In this document: positions 6,605 to 13,562 of the stretch, one piece after another
Layout: each line of letters begins with the position of its first letter
How positions within the stretch are numbered: position 1 is the first letter of the stretch
NCBI GenBank assembly: GCA_023419875.1
Contig: JAEZXM010000025.1
Location: 1 to 18,702 of the forward strand
Length of the DNA stretch: 18,702 bases
Reading direction: 5' to 3'
DNA from: Pseudomonadota bacterium
GTDB lineage: Bacteria > Myxococcota > Myxococcia > Myxococcales > Anaeromyxobacteraceae
Made by a program: the position numbers and the translations under genes
Notes under the pieces: model-generated
The model's database searches: none
The model's input: only the letters and a program-made list of their open reading frames with translations
Told to the model about the DNA's origin: nothing

Positions 6605-7852
6605 TCAGGTGTGCTTCTCCTCCAGCGCCAGCTTTCCCTTCTCCAGCCGGATCTGCTTCAGCTCCAGCGTGTACTCCTTCTCGTGCGTCGCGCACCCGAC
6701 CGGCTTCTGCCGGATCAGAAACTCGATGCAGTTGTCGCAGCAGGTGCACCAGTCGATCTCGTCCTCCTTGCCCGCCTCCAGCTTCGCGGCCACGAACGGA
6801 TCGGCGAGCGACTGCCGGCCGAGCGCCACCATGTCGCACACGCCCTCGCGGATGTTCTTGGCCGCCCAGTAGGCGAACGAGGACTCCTCGCGCCGCACGC
6901 CGCGGAAGGGGTTCTTCCCGTCACGGAACATCGAGTACGCGGACCCGATCACGGCGGTCTGCGGCTTCAGCACCTTGCGCAGCTCCTTCTGGAACCAGAA
7001 GTGCAGGTACGCATAGTCGGGGATCCGCTTGTCCGGCTGCGTGAGCGCCAGGGTGAGCGAGGGGTTGCCCGCCGACTGGATGACGTACTTCGCCCCGCGC
7101 GCCTCGAGGTTCTTCACGAGATCGTGGATCTCGGTGAGATCGATGACCGGTGAGTCCGGCGCCATCGTGCCCATGCCGCCGGGCAGGCCTTCCCACACCG
7201 AGATCTTGGAGCCGACGATGAACTTCGGGTCGTTGATCTCCTTGGCCACGCGCTCGTAGTACTCGTAGGCGAACCTGGTGCGGTTGCCCCAGGAGCCGCC
7301 GTACTTCCACTTGCGGTCATTGTACGGCCGGAGGAGCTGGGAGCCGAAGTAGCCGTGGCAGAGCTTCATATCCACGCCGTCGGCGCCGCAGTCGTGGGCC
7401 ATCCTGGTGGCGAACACGAACCGGTCGAGGATGAAGTCCACCTCCTCGTCGCTGAGGAGCCGGCCCTCGTAGCCGGGGAAGGGCTTCACGCAGACGCGCT
7501 CGGAGAACGCGGGGTTCGAGAGCTCGCCCGAGTGGGTGAGCTGCCAGAGCATGATCGGCTTCGGGTTGATTGCCTTGACGTGCTTCACGAGCGCGGTGAG
7601 CGCCTGCTGGTTCTGCGGGAGCGCGGTGAGCTGGTGATCCCGGCCGCGGTTCTCGTCCACCACCGAGAGCGCCTCGACCACGATCACGCCCGCGTTGCCC
7701 CGGAACAGCCGCTCGTAGCGCCGGTAGGTGGTGGGCGTGGGGTTCCCGCCCGTGTCGGCGTCGCAGCCCTCCATCGCGTTGATGGCGATCCGGTTCGGGG
7801 CGGTGAGCGCTCCGATCCGGAGCGGGCTGAAGAGGATGGGATCCGTGGCCAT
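6605..7852 (-). CDS. Old-yellow-enzyme-family NADH:flavin oxidoreductase with 4Fe-4S motif, lacking the C-terminal FAD/NAD domain
   Basis: The 415-residue protein is an FMN-binding TIM barrel of the 2,4-dienoyl-CoA reductase/trimethylamine dehydrogenase branch. It begins with LFSPLRIGALTAPNRIAINAM, has QLTHSG (104-109), HGYFGSQLLRPYNDR (166-180, with Tyr168 at the position of the dienoyl-CoA reductase active-site Tyr) and YGGSWGNRTRF. Near the C-terminus, Cys369-x2-Cys372-x2-Cys375-x11-Cys387 matches the [4Fe-4S] ligands of that branch. The chain ends 28 residues after the last Cys, so the FAD- and pyridine-nucleotide-binding half of the ~670-730-residue relatives is missing. It should reduce an activated C=C or oxidise an amine or ether-type substrate, with electrons passing through the cluster. 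Its place in a sugar operon suggests an enone-type sugar intermediate (inference). ATG at 7852 follows AAGGAG. Confidence 0.85.
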   Translation of the reverse strand: MATDPILFSPLRIGALTAPNRIAINAMEGCDADTGGNPTPTTYRRYERLFRGNAGVIVVEALSVVDENRGRDHQLTALPQNQQALTALVKHVKAINPKPIMLWQLTHSGELSNPAFSERVCVKPFPGYEGRLLSDEEVDFILDRFVFATRMAHDCGADGVDMKLCHGYFGSQLLRPYNDRKWKYGGSWGNRTRFAYEYYERVAKEINDPKFIVGSKISVWEGLPGGMGTMAPDSPVIDLTEIHDLVKNLEARGAKYVIQSAGNPSLTLALTQPDKRIPDYAYLHFWFQKELRKVLKPQTAVIGSAYSMFRDGKNPFRGVRREESSFAYWAAKNIREGVCDMVALGRQSLADPFVAAKLEAGKEDEIDWCTCCDNCIEFLIRQKPVGCATHEKEYTLELKQIRLEKGKLALEEKHT

Positions 7853-7868
7853 TGTCGCTCCTTGCGCG

Positions 7869-8273
7869 CTACAGGTGGTTCAACCGTTCGCAGAACTCGA
7901 GGGTGACGCCGTTGGGGTCCTGGAAGAGGAGGACCCGGACGCCGAGCTCGGGCAGCTCGGTCGTGGGGAGCACGAACGGCACGCCCTTCGCCCGGAGCTC
8001 CCGCTCCGCCGCGGCCACCCCGTCCACCTGGAAGGCGAGGTGGCGCAGCCCGACGTCCGTCTCGCCGCGTTCCGGCCGGGGATTGTGGCCGCGGTAGTCG
8101 AACAGCTCGAGGCGGCGTCCGTCCGGCAGGGCGAAGTAGACGATGGTGAAGCCACGCTCCGGGACCGACTGGAGCCGCTGGAACCCGAGGGTGCGCTCGT
8201 AGAAGTCCACCGACGCCGGCATGTCGGCGACGTTGATCGAGACGTGCTCGATGCCCAGGATCTTCGTCTTCAT
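7869..8273 (-). CDS. VOC-family (glyoxalase/dioxygenase-like) protein
   Basis: The 134-residue protein is a single two-module vicinal-oxygen-chelate domain. The start IEHVSINVADMPASVDFYERTLGF and the end FQDPNGVTLEF are classic VOC features. The four expected metal ligands are all present: His10, Glu56 (RRLELFDY), His78 (LRHLAFQV) and Glu126. It is therefore probably a metal enzyme such as a glyoxalase I-like isomerase, epimerase or dioxygenase-type protein, not a degenerate binding protein. It lies 16 bases upstream of the flavoprotein gene and 40 bases after the zinc dehydrogenase. A housekeeping role in clearing a reactive dicarbonyl made by the pathway, or a direct isomerisation step, is possible; sequence does not decide. 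Confidence 0.85.
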   Translation of the reverse strand: MKTKILGIEHVSINVADMPASVDFYERTLGFQRLQSVPERGFTIVYFALPDGRRLELFDYRGHNPRPERGETDVGLRHLAFQVDGVAAAERELRAKGVPFVLPTTELPELGVRVLLFQDPNGVTLEFCERLNHL

Positions 8274-8313
8274 GGCACACCTCGCTCGCGGCTCGTGCCG
8301 CCGTCCCGCGCGC

Positions 8314-9369
8314 CTACAGCAGCTCGCGCTTCCTCGCCTCCGGGCTCACGAACACCTTGATGAGGTCCTTGTTGGTGCGCAGCTCCTGGAGCGCCCACTC
8401 CAGCTCCTCGAGCGGCACCACCATCGAGAACATCGGCTTCGGGTCGATCCGGCCGTGCTCGATGAGGGTGATGGCATCGCTCCAGTCGTTGCCCACGCCG
8501 GCGCAGGAGGCGGTGACCTTCTTCTCGCGCAGCACGAGGTCGAAGGGCGCGATCGCCATCTTCTCCGTGTCGGCGGTGATGCCGAAGGCGGAGACCTGGC
8601 CGCCGGGACGGACCATCTGGAACGCCTGCTCGTAGGTGGCGATCGTGCCCACCGACTCGATCACGTAGTCGGCGCCCCGGCCGCCGGTGAGCCGCTTCAC
8701 CTCGGCGACCGGATCGACCTCCTTCGGGTTGACGACGTGGTCGGCGCCCATCCGCCGCGCGATGTCGAGCCGCTTCTCGTTCGTCCCGATCACGATCACC
8801 GGGGCGCAGGCGCGAAGCCGCGCCAGCGCGCCGTGGAGGATGCCGAGCCCGCAGCCGATGACGGCGATCGAGCTCCCCAGCTCCGCGTTCATCGCCTTGG
8901 CCGAGTGGACGCAGCACGAGACCGGCTCGATGAACGCGCCCTCCATGAAGCTCAGCTTCTCGGGGATCTTGTGGATCTGGGTCCACGGCGCCTTCACGTA
9001 CTCGGCGTAGGTGCCGTGGATGTGGATCCCGAGCTGGAGGAAGTCGGGGCAGAGCAGCTTCTGCCCCTTCTTGCAGTAGAAGCAGTGCCCGCAGCTCATG
9101 TTGATGTCGGCGGTGACCTTGTCGCCGACCTTCAGCCCCACCGCGTTCTTGCCCACCTGCTCGATCGTCCCGCAGGACTCGTGGCCGGGGATGAGGGGGA
9201 GCCGATCGGCGGAGTACTTGCCGGTGAAGATCGACCAGTCGGTCCCGCAGATCCCGGTGAGCTTCACCTTGACGAGCACCTCGTCGGGCCCGATCTCGGG
9301 GACCGGGACCGAGGTGATCTTCATCGAGTGGGGCTTCTCGAGGACCGCAGCCTTCATCGTCCTGGACAT
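8314..9369 (-). CDS. Zinc-dependent medium-chain alcohol/polyol dehydrogenase
   Basis: The 351-residue protein is of the sorbitol/threonine dehydrogenase type. Catalytic zinc ligands are Cys41 (GICGTDW) and His63-Glu64 (PGHES). A structural zinc site is formed by Cys93, Cys96, Cys99 and Cys107. The Rossmann motif is GCGLGILHG, followed by VIVIGTNEKRL. The acidic residue that normally ends the second strand and selects NAD is replaced by Gly-Thr, so NADP use is possible. It should interconvert a secondary alcohol and a ketone on a polyol or sugar. ATG at 9369 has GGAGAG upstream, and the gene starts 12 bases after the TIM-barrel gene, within the tight operon. The substrate is not identifiable; 3-keto-sugar reduction or polyol oxidation would both fit the neighbours. 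Confidence 0.9.
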   Translation of the reverse strand: MSRTMKAAVLEKPHSMKITSVPVPEIGPDEVLVKVKLTGICGTDWSIFTGKYSADRLPLIPGHESCGTIEQVGKNAVGLKVGDKVTADINMSCGHCFYCKKGQKLLCPDFLQLGIHIHGTYAEYVKAPWTQIHKIPEKLSFMEGAFIEPVSCCVHSAKAMNAELGSSIAVIGCGLGILHGALARLRACAPVIVIGTNEKRLDIARRMGADHVVNPKEVDPVAEVKRLTGGRGADYVIESVGTIATYEQAFQMVRPGGQVSAFGITADTEKMAIAPFDLVLREKKVTASCAGVGNDWSDAITLIEHGRIDPKPMFSMVVPLEELEWALQELRTNKDLIKVFVSPEARKRELL

Positions 9370-9381
9370 GGCTCTCTCCGT

Positions 9382-10353
9382 TCAGTTGAACAGGACGTCG
9401 TTGCGTCCCTCGTAGGGCTTCTCGATGATGAGCGGCTTCAGGAACTTGATCGTCTTGGTGATGCCGTCCTGGCGGCTCATCGTGACGTCCTCGTGCTCGT
9501 AGCTCATCACGTAGTCGTACCCAATCATCGACAGCTCGGTGATGACCTTCTTCCACGGCACCGTGCCCCAGCCCGGGATGCGGAAGCGGAACCCGCGGTC
9601 GAGCTTCTGCCAGTCGCCCTGGGGGATCATCCCGGAGCGCTTGATGTTGTGGGTGACGAGCTCGCCATCCTTGGCGTGCACGTGGAAGATCTTCCCGCGC
9701 AGCGTGTCGATGAAGTTCTCGACGTCGATGCCCAGGTAGATGAGGTTGGCCGGGTCGAAGTTGAACCCGAACTCCTTGCGGTTCCCCATCAGCTCGACCG
9801 CGCGGACGGCGGTGCCGATGTCGTAGACGAGCTGGTTCGGGTGCGGCTCGTGGGCGAACTTCACGCCGTACTCACCGTACCTGTCGAGGATCCGGCCCCA
9901 GCGCTCCACGAACTCCTGCTCCATGTCGGCCCAGCCCTTGGAGTAGGGGAAAGGGAAGAACCGGCCGAAGTTCTCGCAGCCCACGAATCCACACACCACC
10001 GGGACGCCGAGGGCGTTGGCGGCCTGGGCGGTCTTGACCATCCGCTCCGAGCCGAAGCGGATCTTCTCCTCCTTGGTCCCCTTGCAGAAGGCGTCGGTGT
10101 CCTTGCCGTAGGGGCCGAGGACGAGCTGGCTCTCGGTGTGGTTGGAGAGCGCCGAGATGATGAGCCCGTGGTCCTTCACCATCTTCTGCAGCTTGGCGGC
10201 GGCCCCGCCCTTCACGATCGCCTCGATGTCGAGGTGCGGGTTCTCGGAGAATGCGGGCAGCTCCACCGCCTCGTAGCCGTAGGACGCGGCCATCTTGCAG
10301 ACGTCTTCCAGCTTCTGGTCGAGGTAGGTCGCGGAGAAGAGTCCGATCTTCAT
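9382..10353 (-). CDS. Sugar phosphate isomerase/epimerase-family TIM-barrel protein
   Basis: The 323-residue protein belongs to the AP-endonuclease-2/xylose-isomerase-like TIM-barrel family. It starts MKIGLFSATYLDQKLEDVCK, the usual first strand. A divalent-metal tetrad is readable: Glu169 (AHEPHP), Asp200 (FNFDPANL), His226 (HVHAKD) and Glu286 (SYEHED). Enzymes of this family include ketose 3-epimerases, inosose dehydratase and the lyase/hydratase pair that acts on 3-keto sugars. I chose ATG at 10353 because AGGAGG lies seven bases upstream; the frame is open further upstream but enters the kinase gene. The FGGY kinase ends 28 bases before. It acts in the cytoplasm on an imported or already oxidised sugar; whether by epimerisation, elimination or hydration is not decided by sequence. 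Confidence 0.88.
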   Translation of the reverse strand: MKIGLFSATYLDQKLEDVCKMAASYGYEAVELPAFSENPHLDIEAIVKGGAAAKLQKMVKDHGLIISALSNHTESQLVLGPYGKDTDAFCKGTKEEKIRFGSERMVKTAQAANALGVPVVCGFVGCENFGRFFPFPYSKGWADMEQEFVERWGRILDRYGEYGVKFAHEPHPNQLVYDIGTAVRAVELMGNRKEFGFNFDPANLIYLGIDVENFIDTLRGKIFHVHAKDGELVTHNIKRSGMIPQGDWQKLDRGFRFRIPGWGTVPWKKVITELSMIGYDYVMSYEHEDVTMSRQDGITKTIKFLKPLIIEKPYEGRNDVLFN

Positions 10354-10381
10354 GAGATTCCTCCTTTGGTTTGAGCGCGTT

Positions 10382-11911
10382 CTAGACCCCGGAATCGAGG
10401 AGCATCTGGCAGGCGACGGCCTGGTCCACCCGGATCCGCTCGAACACGGGCGCGAGGCGGGCATAGACCCGCGCCGCGTCCGGCCGCGGCTCGTGCACGG
10501 CCTCCGGCACGTGCGCCGCGTCCACCCGCGAGAAGTCCCGCCACAGCCCGACGCCCACCGCGGCCACGGCCGCCGCGCCCAGCGAGGCCGCGTCCTGGTC
10601 CACGTTGGTCTTCACGATCCGCATGCCGTAGACGTCGGCGAAGATCTGCCGCCACAGGGCGCTCCGCGCGCCGCCGCCGACGAGCAGCATCTCCTCGTCG
10701 AGGCGGACGCAGCCGCGGAGGATCGCCAGGGCGGCCCCGAGGTTCAGGGCCACGCCCTCCATGACGGCCCGGACGAGATCGTCGCGCGTGTGCCGGAGGT
10801 CGAGGCCGGTGAAGCCGCCGCGGAGGTTCGGGCTCGGCTCCTGCGAGCTGCCGCCCGCGAGGCTCGGGTTGAAGAGGAGCCGGTTCGCGCCGACCGGCGA
10901 CCGGGCGGCCATCTCGTTCATCACCTCGTACGGCTCGCGGCCGCCGAGGTCCGCGGCCCGCAGCCCGAGCAGCGCGTCGCGGGCCCAGCGGAAGGAGCTC
11001 CCGCCGGCGAAGATGCTCACCGCCGAGGTGAAGAGCTCGGGCACCACGTGGGCGAAGACGTACGGCTTCTTCACCGGGTCGAGCACGGGCGCGCGCGACG
11101 AGACGGCGATCCACGAGGAGGAGCCGAGCGAGGTGTAGACGCGCCCGTCGGCCAGGTTCCGCGCCCCGAGCGCCATGCAGGAGTTGTCCACCCCACCGCA
11201 CACGACGGGCAGGCCCTCGCGCAGGCCGAGGAGGGTGGCGGCCTGGCGCGAGAGCCCGCCCACGATCGCGGTCGAGGGGAGGATCTCGGGGTAGAGCTCG
11301 CGCCGGAGCCCGCTCGCGGCCACGAACTCGTCAGCGTAGGCCCAGCGCGCGAGGTCGTACACGCCCGAGCCCGAGGCGTAGGAGTGGTCCGTGACCGCGC
11401 GCCCGGTGAGCCGGAGGTTGACCCAGTCCTTCGAGCCGAGGAGCCACCGGGCCTTGCGGAGCATCTCCGGCTCCTCGTCCCGGTACCACATGGCCTTGAA
11501 GACCGCGTAGCACTCGGCCGGGAAGCCGTTGCCCGTGGTCATGTACCAGCGCTCGCGGTCCACACGGCCGAAGAAGACCTTCGTCTGCGCGACGGCGCGG
11601 GTGTCGGACCAGATCGGCGTCCACTCGCGGAGGAGCGCGCCGGAGGCGTCCACCGGGACCACGCCCAGGCTCTGCCCGGAGAGGGCGAGTCCCTCGACCG
11701 CGCCCGCGTCGGCTCCTTCGAGGAGCCGGCGGGTGGCCTCGACGATGGCCCGCCACCAGTCGTCCGGCCGCTGCTCGTGCCATCCGCCGGCCGGGTAGCG
11801 GGTCTCGTAGGGCAGGAAGACGCTGCGGAGGCACGCGCCGTCCTCGGCGTGGAGCGACGCCTTCGCCCCGCCGGTGCCGAGATCGTACGCGATGATCCGC
11901 CCTGCAGGCAT
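10382..11911 (-). CDS. FGGY-family carbohydrate kinase (xylulokinase-like)
   Basis: The 509-residue protein has the length of xylulokinase/FGGY kinases. It has the N-terminal phosphate motif YDLGTGGAKASL (9-20), LSGQSLGVV (78-85), WSDTRA (101-106), GGVDNSCMALGA (239-250, with Asp242 the likely catalytic base) and the C-terminal adenosine motif LLVGGGARSALWRQIFADV. It transfers phosphate from ATP to a ketose or polyol. The gene starts 10 bases after the DeoC-type aldolase stop, with GAGGAG six bases before its ATG, so kinase and aldolase are co-produced and probably act consecutively (kinase first). Exact sugar specificity (xylulose, ribulose, fuculose, rhamnulose, autoinducer-type or other) cannot be told from motifs. 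Confidence 0.92.
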   Translation of the reverse strand: MPAGRIIAYDLGTGGAKASLHAEDGACLRSVFLPYETRYPAGGWHEQRPDDWWRAIVEATRRLLEGADAGAVEGLALSGQSLGVVPVDASGALLREWTPIWSDTRAVAQTKVFFGRVDRERWYMTTGNGFPAECYAVFKAMWYRDEEPEMLRKARWLLGSKDWVNLRLTGRAVTDHSYASGSGVYDLARWAYADEFVAASGLRRELYPEILPSTAIVGGLSRQAATLLGLREGLPVVCGGVDNSCMALGARNLADGRVYTSLGSSSWIAVSSRAPVLDPVKKPYVFAHVVPELFTSAVSIFAGGSSFRWARDALLGLRAADLGGREPYEVMNEMAARSPVGANRLLFNPSLAGGSSQEPSPNLRGGFTGLDLRHTRDDLVRAVMEGVALNLGAALAILRGCVRLDEEMLLVGGGARSALWRQIFADVYGMRIVKTNVDQDAASLGAAAVAAVGVGLWRDFSRVDAAHVPEAVHEPRPDAARVYARLAPVFERIRVDQAVACQMLLDSGV

Positions 11912-11921
11912 CGCCGCTCCT

Positions 11922-12668
11922 CTAGGCCACGCTCTCGGTGCGCTTCCCCGCGCGCGCCTCGGCCTCGGTCGTCACCTCCACGCCGCCGCCTGGCCGGGCG
12001 CCGCACTCGCGGAGGATCTCGATCGAGGAGTCGAGGTTGATCCCGAACCGCGTGACGCCCATGCGCAGCATGGCCACCACCGTCTCGAGATCGCGGATCG
12101 CACCGGCCGCCTTCACCTGGATCTTCCCGGCGACGAACGAGGTGATGAGGCGGACGGTCCCGAGCGTGGCGCCGCTCGGCGCCCAGCCGGTCGACGTCTT
12201 CACGAAGGCAGCGCGAGCCTCGACGGCGAGCTCGCAGGCGCGCCGGATCTCGTCCTGGGTGAGGTGGTGAACCTCCAGGATCACCTTCACCGGCCGGTCG
12301 CCGGCCGCATCGACCACGGCCCGGATCTCGTCCCGCACGTAGGCGTCGGCGCCGGACCGGAGCTTGCCGACGTTGATCACCATGTCGAGCTCCTGCACGC
12401 CGTCGGCGACGAGGGCCCGGGCCTCCGCCACCTTCGCCGCGGTGGTGTGCCCGCCCGAGGGGAAGCCGACCGGTGCCCCGATGAGGATGTCCCGCTCGCC
12501 CTCGAGCAAGGCGCGGAGGAACGGGACCCAGGCGGGCAGGACGTGCACCGCGACGAACCGGTGCTCCTTCGCCCGCTGGACCATCTCCCGGATCTCGCGC
12601 TCGCCGTGCTGCGCGCGCACCGCGCTGATGTCCACGATCCGCGCCAGGCTCCTGGGGGTGAGCAGCAT
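11922..12668 (-). CDS. deoC: DeoC/LacD-type class I aldolase (deoxyribose-phosphate aldolase family)
   Basis: The 248-residue protein shows the DeoC core: VGFPSGGHTTAAKVAEA (67-83), LDMVINVGKLRSG (94-106, Asp95), VKVILE (127-132), FVKTSTGWAPSGAT (155-168, with Schiff-base Lys157) and IQVKAAGAIRD (183-193, Lys186). Asp95, Lys157 and Lys186 correspond to the catalytic Asp and two Lys of Escherichia coli DeoC, so the enzyme should be active. The usual VCV near residue 42 is VHV here, losing the Cys that in E. coli reacts with crotonaldehyde. It should cleave a phosphorylated (deoxy)sugar to a triose phosphate and an aldehyde. Canonical DeoC sits in nucleoside salvage operons; here no nucleoside genes are present and the partner is an FGGY kinase, so a different sugar phosphate is likely. 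The ATG at 12668 follows AAGGAG. Confidence 0.88.
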   Translation of the reverse strand: MLLTPRSLARIVDISAVRAQHGEREIREMVQRAKEHRFVAVHVLPAWVPFLRALLEGERDILIGAPVGFPSGGHTTAAKVAEARALVADGVQELDMVINVGKLRSGADAYVRDEIRAVVDAAGDRPVKVILEVHHLTQDEIRRACELAVEARAAFVKTSTGWAPSGATLGTVRLITSFVAGKIQVKAAGAIRDLETVVAMLRMGVTRFGINLDSSIEILRECGARPGGGVEVTTEAEARAGKRTESVA

Positions 12669-12680
12669 CGATGGTCTCCT

Positions 12681-13463
12681 TCAACTCGCCCGGCTCGGGC
12701 GCTGCAGCGTGCGGACGCTGTACTCGTACCGGCTCGCCACGATGTGCAGCTCGGCGCGCTCCGCCGGCCGGCCGCGGGCGGAGGTGATCCGCCGCACGAC
12801 GAGGAGCGGCGCTCCCGCGGCGATCCGGAGCTTCTTCGCCTCCTCGCGGGTGGCGGCGCGGGCGGAGATGAAGTCCGTGGCCGCCTCGATCCGGAGCGCG
12901 TACTCCGACTCGAGGAATGCGTAGAGGGACTGGATCCGGTCCGCCTTCTCCTCGATCCCCGGCGCCAGGTCGGGGAGGAGGTGGTTGTCCATGATCGCGA
13001 TCGGCTTCCCGTTCGCGAGCGCCAGCCGGTGGATGTGAACGAGGGGGCTCCCGGCCGGCACGTCGAGGTCCGAGGCCAGCGAGGAGGTGGCGGAGACCGC
13101 GCCCACCTTCACCTCGCGGTAGCTCACCTCGAACCCCTGCTCGCGGAGGGTCTCGGAGAAGGAGGTCACGAAGTGCAGCCGCTGGACGGCCCGGAAGTCG
13201 AGGATCTCGGTGCCGCGCCCGCGGCGAACCACCAGGAAGCCGTCGTCGATCAGCATCTCGACCGACTTGCGCACCGTCGTGCGGCTCACGCCCAGGAGCC
13301 GCCCCAGCTCCGGCTCCGGCGGGAGGAACGCGCCCACCGGGTACTCGTGGTCCTCGATCCGGCGGCGCAGCACCTCGTAGACCCGGAGGTACTCCGGCAT
13401 CCGCCGCGCCAGCGCGACGGCGGCGAGGGGACGGCGGGTGACGCTCTGAGAGGATGACGTCAT
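12681..13463 (-). CDS. GntR-family (HutC/UTRA subfamily) transcriptional regulator
   Basis: The 260-residue protein has an N-terminal GntR winged helix (about 23-90: YLRVYEVLRRRIEDHEYPVGAFLPPEPELGRLLGVSRTTVRKSVEMLIDDGFLVVRRGRGT) seen in its usual order. A UTRA effector domain (about 105-250) follows, with LVHIHRLALANGKPIAIMDNHLLP and a final VASRYEYSVRTL. Such proteins are usually repressors relieved by a phosphorylated or free sugar. The ATG at 13463 lies inside a 10-base palindrome and has a weak ribosome site; Met22 is an alternative start that would keep the whole DNA-binding domain. It has its own promoter and is the first gene before the aldolase-to-importer run, so autoregulation together with control of the whole operon is the natural reading (inference). 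Confidence 0.9.
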   Translation of the reverse strand: MTSSSQSVTRRPLAAVALARRMPEYLRVYEVLRRRIEDHEYPVGAFLPPEPELGRLLGVSRTTVRKSVEMLIDDGFLVVRRGRGTEILDFRAVQRLHFVTSFSETLREQGFEVSYREVKVGAVSATSSLASDLDVPAGSPLVHIHRLALANGKPIAIMDNHLLPDLAPGIEEKADRIQSLYAFLESEYALRIEAATDFISARAATREEAKKLRIAAGAPLLVVRRITSARGRPAERAELHIVASRYEYSVRTLQRPSRAS

Positions 13464-13511
13464 GATGTCCAGACGTCTCGAACTCTAGCGCCGCCCGGGA
13501 GAGGCTGTCAA
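13454..13511 (-). promoter_or_regulatory. GntR promoter with overlapping palindromic operator candidates
   Basis: On the minus strand TTGACA (13511-13506, a perfect -35) and TAGAGT (13487-13482) are separated by 18 bases. Directly after the -10 lies a near-perfect 14-base palindrome TCGAGACGTCTGGA (13481-13468, 12 of 14 positions symmetric). A second perfect 10-base palindrome, ATGACGTCAT (13454-13463), includes the start codon. Both share an ACGT centre and their centres are 16 bases apart. A repressor bound here would block initiation. The natural candidate is the GntR protein itself. Confidence 0.55.
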
Positions 13512-13562
13512 AGGACCCCGGCCGGGGCCGGGCGGGGCGAGGGTTCGCGCCCGCCCGCCCGC

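Noticed and set aside
5011..10374. Very long plus-strand open frames (over 600 codons) running antisense to the importer and dehydrogenase genes
   Set aside because: They are the expected shadow of high-GC codon usage: their translations are Arg/His/Asp/Leu-rich with no recognisable domains, while the minus strand gives complete, well-spaced gene families.
10354..10464. Upstream extension of the second TIM-barrel gene
   Set aside because: It would overlap the FGGY kinase by over 80 bases and disrupt the usual first strand MKIGLFS, which has AGGAGG before it.
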